Assembly (NCBI GenBank): GCA_964058845.1
Contig: CAXKVR010000586.1
Coordinates: forward strand, 1-24,696
Direction: 5' to 3'
Source of the DNA: Carex sylvatica
Lineage: Eukaryota; Streptophyta; Magnoliopsida; Poales; Cyperaceae
Length of the DNA stretch: 24,696 nt
Shown one piece after another: positions 19,700 through 24,696 of this stretch (position 1 is the stretch's first letter; every line of letters starts with the position of its first letter). A model generated the notes under the pieces. It was not told the origin of the DNA. It searched no databases and worked only from the letters and a program-made list of their open reading frames with translations. The position numbers and the translations under genes were made by a program.

Positions 19700-20556
19700 A
19701 AACATAACACAGATCCTATTGGGTCACACCATATAGGAGTTAATTGGAGAATCTTGTTGATTAATTATAAATTAATTATGATTAATAATAAGATAGTTAT
19801 AATTAATTATACGTGATATAATTAAATTATAAATGGCATATAAGATGACAAACAGAAACAAAGATTAATTTATAAACATACACGTTACGTTGTATAAAAA
19901 TTACCGAAAACCGAAAAGAAATATAATTGTACATGACAATTATATATATTTGATTTTAATTTTAATTTTTAATTATGGATTTGAATTATGAGTTTAAAGC
20001 CCAAAAATAATCAAAGCCTTAATTAAAATTAAAAGCCCTAAGTCAAAGCCCATTTTTTGTCATTTCACCCCTATGACGACCTCCTAGCCGACTTTAATAG
20101 GTGGCACAAAAGGTGGCATGGGTATTTTTGTCATTTTATGCATATTTGAAGGCTATAAATAAGTGGGTGGTGTGAGAGAAAAGATATCCAATTCACTTCG
20201 TATCGTATTGTCAGATCGATTCGAGTTTCTATTTTTCTCTCTTTCTCGATTACAGTTGTTACGGGATTCGGAAATAATATATTTGCGAAAGTCGCGATAT
20301 TTCTGTTTTTGCTTATTAGTGAATCATAATAACTATGGGTTGTAATTATTATTTTGTCTTTTCTTGGTGAATAGTGTTTTTGCATAATTTCGCGGTTTAT
20401 GGTATTTCTGGCAAAAGAAATAAATTGCTCTCTGGTTAGTCCTAGTGGATAACCGATAGAGGTATCATATGTTTGATACTCCGAGGCAACCATTCCTGAT
20501 CTTTCTTCTCGCTCGGTCTGCATTTCAATTAGAGTTTGAAAACAAGGTATAAACAA
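19700..20556 (+). mobile_element. Probable solo LTR of an LTR retrotransposon
   Basis: The segment looks like a U3-R-U5 arrangement. A long AT-rich ATTAATTATAA-type part is followed by a more complex stretch with short TGGCAC repeats. Then comes a good TATA box (GGCTATAAATAAG, 20151-20163), a C/T-rich possible transcript start and leader region, and an AATAAA at about 20418. No internal gag-pol sequence, primer-binding site or second LTR lies beside it. An antisense open frame (20131-20556) is incidental. I could not fix the TG...CA ends or a target duplication, so a plant promoter of some other kind remains possible. Confidence 0.4.
20151..20163 (+). promoter_or_regulatory. TATA box of the putative LTR
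   Basis: GGCTATAAATAAG matches the plant TATA consensus closely. It stands alone upstream of a C/T-rich leader-like segment, and no gene model begins downstream of it. Confidence 0.45.
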
Positions 20557-23490
20557 GTTATATTAATCTATTAATTGATAAGTAGATTAAAGTTTTAGAA
20601 ATCAATTATGGAGTAGATTTGTAAAAGGATTAAAAGAGGTTTTGATGTCAAAGGAATACGGAAGATGAATCCCTTGGAATGTTTCCTGACATATCTCGCT
20701 TAATTATTGCCTTAAGTTAGAAGTAAAATTTTTATTTTACGCTCTTTCCGCATCTTAAGCTAATTAATAAGTTTGAACTGTCAAAACCCAACAGTGTGGA
20801 GATACTTAATTTTATATTGTTATCCAGTCGTTAATAATTGAATTTATTTTTAATTATGCAAGGTTTCCAGCTGTAAAACGAAAATCTAACGAGCTGCAGG
20901 CTTAATTGCACCCAATTAATGACATATAAATTTTGTCAATTCGTCTGCTCCGATGTTCACACAATTAATACATCTCATGAAAAATCTCATTTATAAAATT
21001 AAAGGTGCGGATCCCCCACAGGACCAGGAATTAGATGATTAATTACTAGGTTGTAGTACTGATCTACTCTATAGCTATCTAAAGCACATGCAAACACTCA
21101 AATTAATACACTTCATGGTTATGCTATGCTGTATATATATATAATTGGTTTTATGCTAGTACCCGGCCACTTAATTAACTTATTAGCAAAAGTTAGCTAT
21201 TAGATGCACAAATTAAGTGGTGGTGCATGGGTTTGAACGGGGAAACATCGTGCATTGTTTTCTTATATTTCTCACAACAAATCCTACCAGAAAGAAAGAA
21301 TTAAAAGACAGATTATATGTATATGATAACAGGCTGTCAAGAACTATATATATATTATATGTATATACACACGGTATGCTTAGCTAGGTCAAATATCTCT
21401 AATTGTATATATGTTAGCCATGCAATAAGCAAATCAACTAATTAAGGGAACAATCAGCCTGTCAATATAAAATTAATCCAAGCAGCATGTGTCACTTGTA
21501 CTAGTAGATTAGCTGGATATCTGGACTCTGAATTCTTTTTATGGACAATGAAACCGACAGAGCGACAAAAGCCACCTTGCACCCAGGCCTAGTTCTTATG
21601 TGGTCCTGCCTCGTGTGGTGCATACTGCAAGATGTGTTACAGTATGTTGAAAACATAGTGACAAATGAATTATTCGAGTTCGGTTCGATGAGGTCAAAAA
21701 ATTTTGATTTGAGAATAATTTATGTATAATTCGAAAATGATTCGGAGTTATCCGGATCAGAGATCTTAGTCCTGCAAGAGAGAAAACAAATGTTATGGTA
21801 AAAATTCGGAAATTTTTTGCGAATTATTCAGGTTTAATTCGGTCAATATTCGGTCAATTGAATAATTTAGCATTCGGTTCGGCATCACCAAAAAAATGAA
21901 TTATTCGAGTTTAATTTGTGAATCTTGTGACTATGGTTGGAAATACAATGCAAGTGCCATGTGGCACTATCAAGGTTTCATGAATTATCTTTTGAAAAAT
22001 AGTATTGGTTAAACATATATTTCCCTTCATAAGATTTTCCTAATAGTTTCAACTGCACGGTTAATATAAGATCATGGGGAGCTTGTATATTGTAAACTTA
22101 TTTGACTACTGAATGGTAAGACAATCTTTTGACTTTTTATTATTTATTGAGAAATTGTGATGCGCGTGAAATTGCAACAGAAAGTTATTATTGGTATATT
22201 TATTGTGATAGACTGATAGTAGCTAATTGTTCGGAGAAATTGAAATATGCAAAAGATTAGCATTAATTATTGCGTCAGCAAGAACTTTCTTACTGTATAT
22301 TTAACTCAAAATATGCTAAAAGATAACTCATTTTAATCAATTCTATGCAATATATATTTTTTTCCATACGCCATTTTCTTTACGGGACAACATTTATATA
22401 ACGGTTAGAATCGTTGTATACACACGTTTGAAAGAGTGGTACGTACCACGAATTTCAAATACATAAAAACCTAAACAAAAAACAATTTGAAAATCGTACT
22501 AGTCAAGTTATTTATTTTTTACTTTTTCTGGTAAACACAGTCAAAAGTTAATTTTGATAGCATGCAGTTAAGCATACATCACACGAAGATCAGATGGATG
22601 TGGATGTATAGTTGCATGAGCATGTAGAAGAAAAGTATTATAGGATGGATAAGATCCAAATTCCGGAGTTTGTCTTCAATTAAATGACATCGGATCCACA
22701 TCGAGATTCGCACATCCAATTTAGATTACAGTTTATAATTCAATTTCAGCGCAAATCTGGACGTGATCAAACAGTCCAAATCGAACATTGAATCTATACT
22801 TGTCCCCTCAGGATCAGATACCCCGCTCCCAGCTGAAGCTTGCGTTTTTCTTTGTACTCAAATGGAAGCCGAGTCATATATTAGCCTTGGATCCATTCAG
22901 CGAACCATTGAAATAGAGAAATAGAGTGAAAAAGAAGTTCTATTTCTGTCGAACAAGAGAAAAAAATGTCATTTTATTTGTTCTATTCCATTGAAATAGA
23001 GGAATAGTGGAATAAAACATGACATGGCTTTCTTCTCTACACTAGTTCACTCATTGGTTATTTTATTTTAGTGCAAAGAATTTGGTGCTTTCCATAGTGG
23101 AGAAAGCCGGTGAGACTTCTCGAATTTAAAAAGAAAAATAAAACGTTTGCAACAATAGCGTTACATCATTACACATAGGAAGGTGTCTATGACTACAAGA
23201 GAGACTGTTGATCCTTTTTTTTTCATGGTATCGTAAAATCAGGAAACATCAAATGTATCAGCGCATTTCAAAATGCAATGTATAAATGGCCGCAATACTG
23301 AAGACATATATAGGTTGATGAATTATATATATATATACACACACACACACACTTCAACTAACTATAAACAAATTTGATTACATAACTACACAAACTAATA
23401 TCAATATAAGTACTATAGCATTGGATCTGTAGGTAAGCAAACTCCTTTCTTTACATCCATATTCATCAAAAGGGAGAAAATGAAATGGAT
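20557..23490. other. Intergenic, decayed repeats, no gene recognised
   Basis: A stretch at about 21660-21905 has recurrent ATTCGG/TTCGGTTCGG motifs, like the decayed repeats at 14.8-16.2 kb. A possible transposon end lies near 22645-22770, and a TA/CA microsatellite at 23324-23352. The 62-codon open frame starting at 21541 shows no domain. No RNA gene is seen. Confidence 0.5.
23324..23352. repeat. (TA)n(CA)n compound microsatellite
   Basis: A TA run passes directly into a CA run. Confidence 0.9.
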
Positions 23491-23491
23491 T

Positions 23492-23540
23492 GACTTCACC
23501 AAAAGTCATCATCTAAAAAAAAAGACTTCACCAAAAGTCA
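23492..23540 (+). mobile_element. Tail-only retroposon scar: 17-bp direct repeats around TCATCT plus A9
   Basis: GACTTCACCAAAAGTCA at 23492-23508 is repeated exactly at 23524-23540. Only 15 nt separate them: TCATCT and nine A residues. The target is the terminus of the inverted-repeat element, so the insertion is younger than that element. Confidence 0.6.
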
Positions 23541-23621
23541 CTCAACTTTGTCCTATATACGTTTTTTCTAACTCAAAACTTCAATTTATCTAATCTTTGA
23601 TCACTTTACAATTAAATGATT

Positions 23622-23627
23622 TTTATT
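23622..23627 (-). terminator. Possible poly(A) signal for the CNGC gene
   Basis: AATAAA on the minus strand lies about 340 nt downstream of the CNGC stop codon. Plant poly(A) signals are loose, so this is only a candidate. Confidence 0.2.
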
Positions 23628-23968
23628 TGTAAAACAATTTGAAATTTTTCAATGCCATATGATTGCACATATTTTCTGGTATTCAAAATAATTCGCTTGA
23701 CACGTCGAAATTGTATTGATTCGATAATCTTGAAAAATTAGTTTGTAATTCATGTGTAATTTGGATTTAAACTGTACACAATGACTTAATTTGGAAGAAC
23801 TCAAAAGTCTGATGACCAAAATTGGATACAGCTAAATGTTGAGTGGCCAAAGACGATGAAGTTGAGTGACCTCTTGTGAAATTTACTTCAATAAACATAA
23901 GCAAAAAAAAAAAAAAAAGTAATTGGCCATGCAAAAGTGACCTCCTGTGAAAATTACCTAAACAAACT

Positions 23969-24696
23969 TCACCGCAAGATAGAAAATGTGCGGAATGGTG
24001 CATTATGTGGTGTTTCACTGCGCCTCAAGCGCCTCTTCCTATACCTCCATGCAACTTGGATAAATTTCGCAGCTCTCTCTCTCCAGTACGGTGACTCGTA
24101 CCTTTGCAGTCAAAAGACATGAGATAATTGTAATCATATACAAGTTTATAAAGTTGCCTAATAAGTAAACTTTTAGAAATAGAATTGTTAGATTAAACAA
24201 AAACAAAATGCTAAAATAAAATTATTACCTAATTGCCCCTTGGACACGAGGGTTGCGTAGAACACGCGAGAACATAGAGATGACTTGTTCTAAATCATCT
24301 GCTCGTAATGCAAATGCCTCAACATTTGTGAGGCACCTAACAATCCTTGTTGAAAATAAGCGCAATCCCTGGTATCTACTCTTCCCTCCCTCTATAAAAT
24401 GGGAAAAAACATTTTATTAACTTCAAATTCTTGAAAGTAAAACTTCAAATTTACCAGAATTGGTACCTTTGTAATGACCAGAAGAGTGTTGTTCCAAGTA
24501 CCAGGTGATGAGCTCCTCGCCACACACATCACCTTCTTGCAACAAAGCCACATGTCCATCGGCCCCTATACTTTCCAACTTACCTCTCACTATAAATATC
24601 ATTTTCTCTACTGTACCCCCTTGGTAAATTAAGTTGCTCCCTCTTATGTACAGCTTTTGCCTTAGATTCTCACATATAGCATCCAAAATCGGCTCA
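23969..24696 (-). CDS. Cyclic nucleotide-gated ion channel (CNGC), 3'-terminal exons, partial
   Basis: On the minus strand three exons are visible: 24696-24467 (or to 24455), 24391-24229 and 24101-23969, with GT-AG introns of about 75 and 127 nt. The 5' part is outside the window; the frame is open to the edge (EPILDAICENLRQK). The first exon codes the end of the cyclic-nucleotide-binding domain: EKMIFIVRGKLESIG, then the phosphate-binding cassette EGDVCGEELITWYL. The next codes RCLTNVEAFALRADDLE and RNPRVQGAIR. The last codes YESPYWRERAAKFIQ with an IQ motif (FIQVAWRYRKRRL), then a short tail to TGA. Plant CNGCs are membrane Ca2+/cation channels controlled by cyclic nucleotides and calmodulin, and the IQ segment is a calmodulin site. 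The long spacer between WYL and RCLTNVEAF recalls group IVA (CNGC19/20-like) channels; that subgroup is inference. No frame-breaking change is seen. Confidence 0.9.

Larger units (their letters stand above)
23491..23891. mobile_element. MITE-like element adjoining the CNGC 3' end
   Basis: The left end has CTTCACCAAAAGTCACTCAACTT (split here: CTTCACCAAAAG at 23526-23537, then TCACTCAACTT). The right end, read on the other strand, has TTTCACAAGAGG followed by TCACTCAACTT, so the termini form an imperfect inverted repeat of about 25 bp. The left end itself is duplicated by a tail-only insertion at 23492-23540. A further copy of the right end (GTGACCTCCTGTGAAAATTA, 23937-23956) lies 71 bp beyond GTGACCTCTTGTGAAATTTA (23866-23885). 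Non-coding; it lies within the likely 3' UTR or 3' flank of the channel gene. Confidence 0.55.

Noticed and set aside
20131..20556. Minus-strand open frame of 141 codons
   Set aside because: It runs antisense through a segment with a + strand TATA box and LTR-like structure, and no protein family fits.
1..24696. tRNA, rRNA or snRNA genes
   Set aside because: No GGTTCGAATCC-type B box with a matching acceptor stem, no rRNA-like conserved stretch and no snRNA promoter pair was found by eye on either strand.

Overview
The window is nuclear DNA of a flowering plant. It is AT-rich and gene-poor, its genes carry spliceosomal GT-AG introns, and it holds plant-specific families (a WRC zinc-finger pair and a plant-type cyclic nucleotide-gated channel) plus many small foldback transposons. 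I lean towards a monocot from the look of the channel and the repeats, but the sequence alone does not prove this. There are no prokaryotic-style operons, tRNAs, rRNAs or CRISPR arrays.

Only three genes can be supported. (1) A WRC-domain gene on the + strand, 8224-9478, with three exons and a predicted protein of 234 aa. (2) A paralogous WRC-domain gene on the - strand, 13347-11933, with three exons and 250 aa. The two lie tail to tail with about 2.45 kb between stop codons. They share exon number, intron phases (0 then 2), the N-terminal motif, the zinc-finger block, the C-terminal motif and a 17-bp element just upstream of both starts. (3) At the right edge, on the - strand, the last three exons of a cyclic nucleotide-gated ion channel (CNGC), covering the end of the cyclic-nucleotide-binding domain and the calmodulin-binding IQ region. 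It is cut by the window end.

Region by region: 1-2000 is AT-rich with a GC-rich hairpin at 1104-1151. A decayed LINE zinc-finger (zf-RVT) remnant lies near 1982-2362. Two inverted-repeat elements sit side by side at 2507-2878 and 2882-3369. A 424-bp almost fully palindromic foldback element set in TA/GATA/TC microsatellites lies at 4460-4883, and a sibling copy lies at 17241-17668. About 5030-5990 is a direct-repeat, palindrome-rich block interrupted by a short insertion. The WRC pair and their shared 3' flank fill 8.1-13.5 kb. About 14.5-16.2 kb holds decayed repeats and a tail-only retroposon scar. A 116-bp mini-foldback lies at 17032-17147. A probable solo LTR lies around 19.7-20.56 kb. 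An inverted-repeat element abuts the 3' end of the CNGC gene.

The points most worth following are the structured inverted WRC duplication with its conserved 5' element, the foldback family whose 25-bp loop is inverted between two otherwise co-oriented copies, and a set of minimal insertions (a few bases plus poly-A) bounded by 11-17 bp direct repeats that look like tail-only retrotransposition scars.
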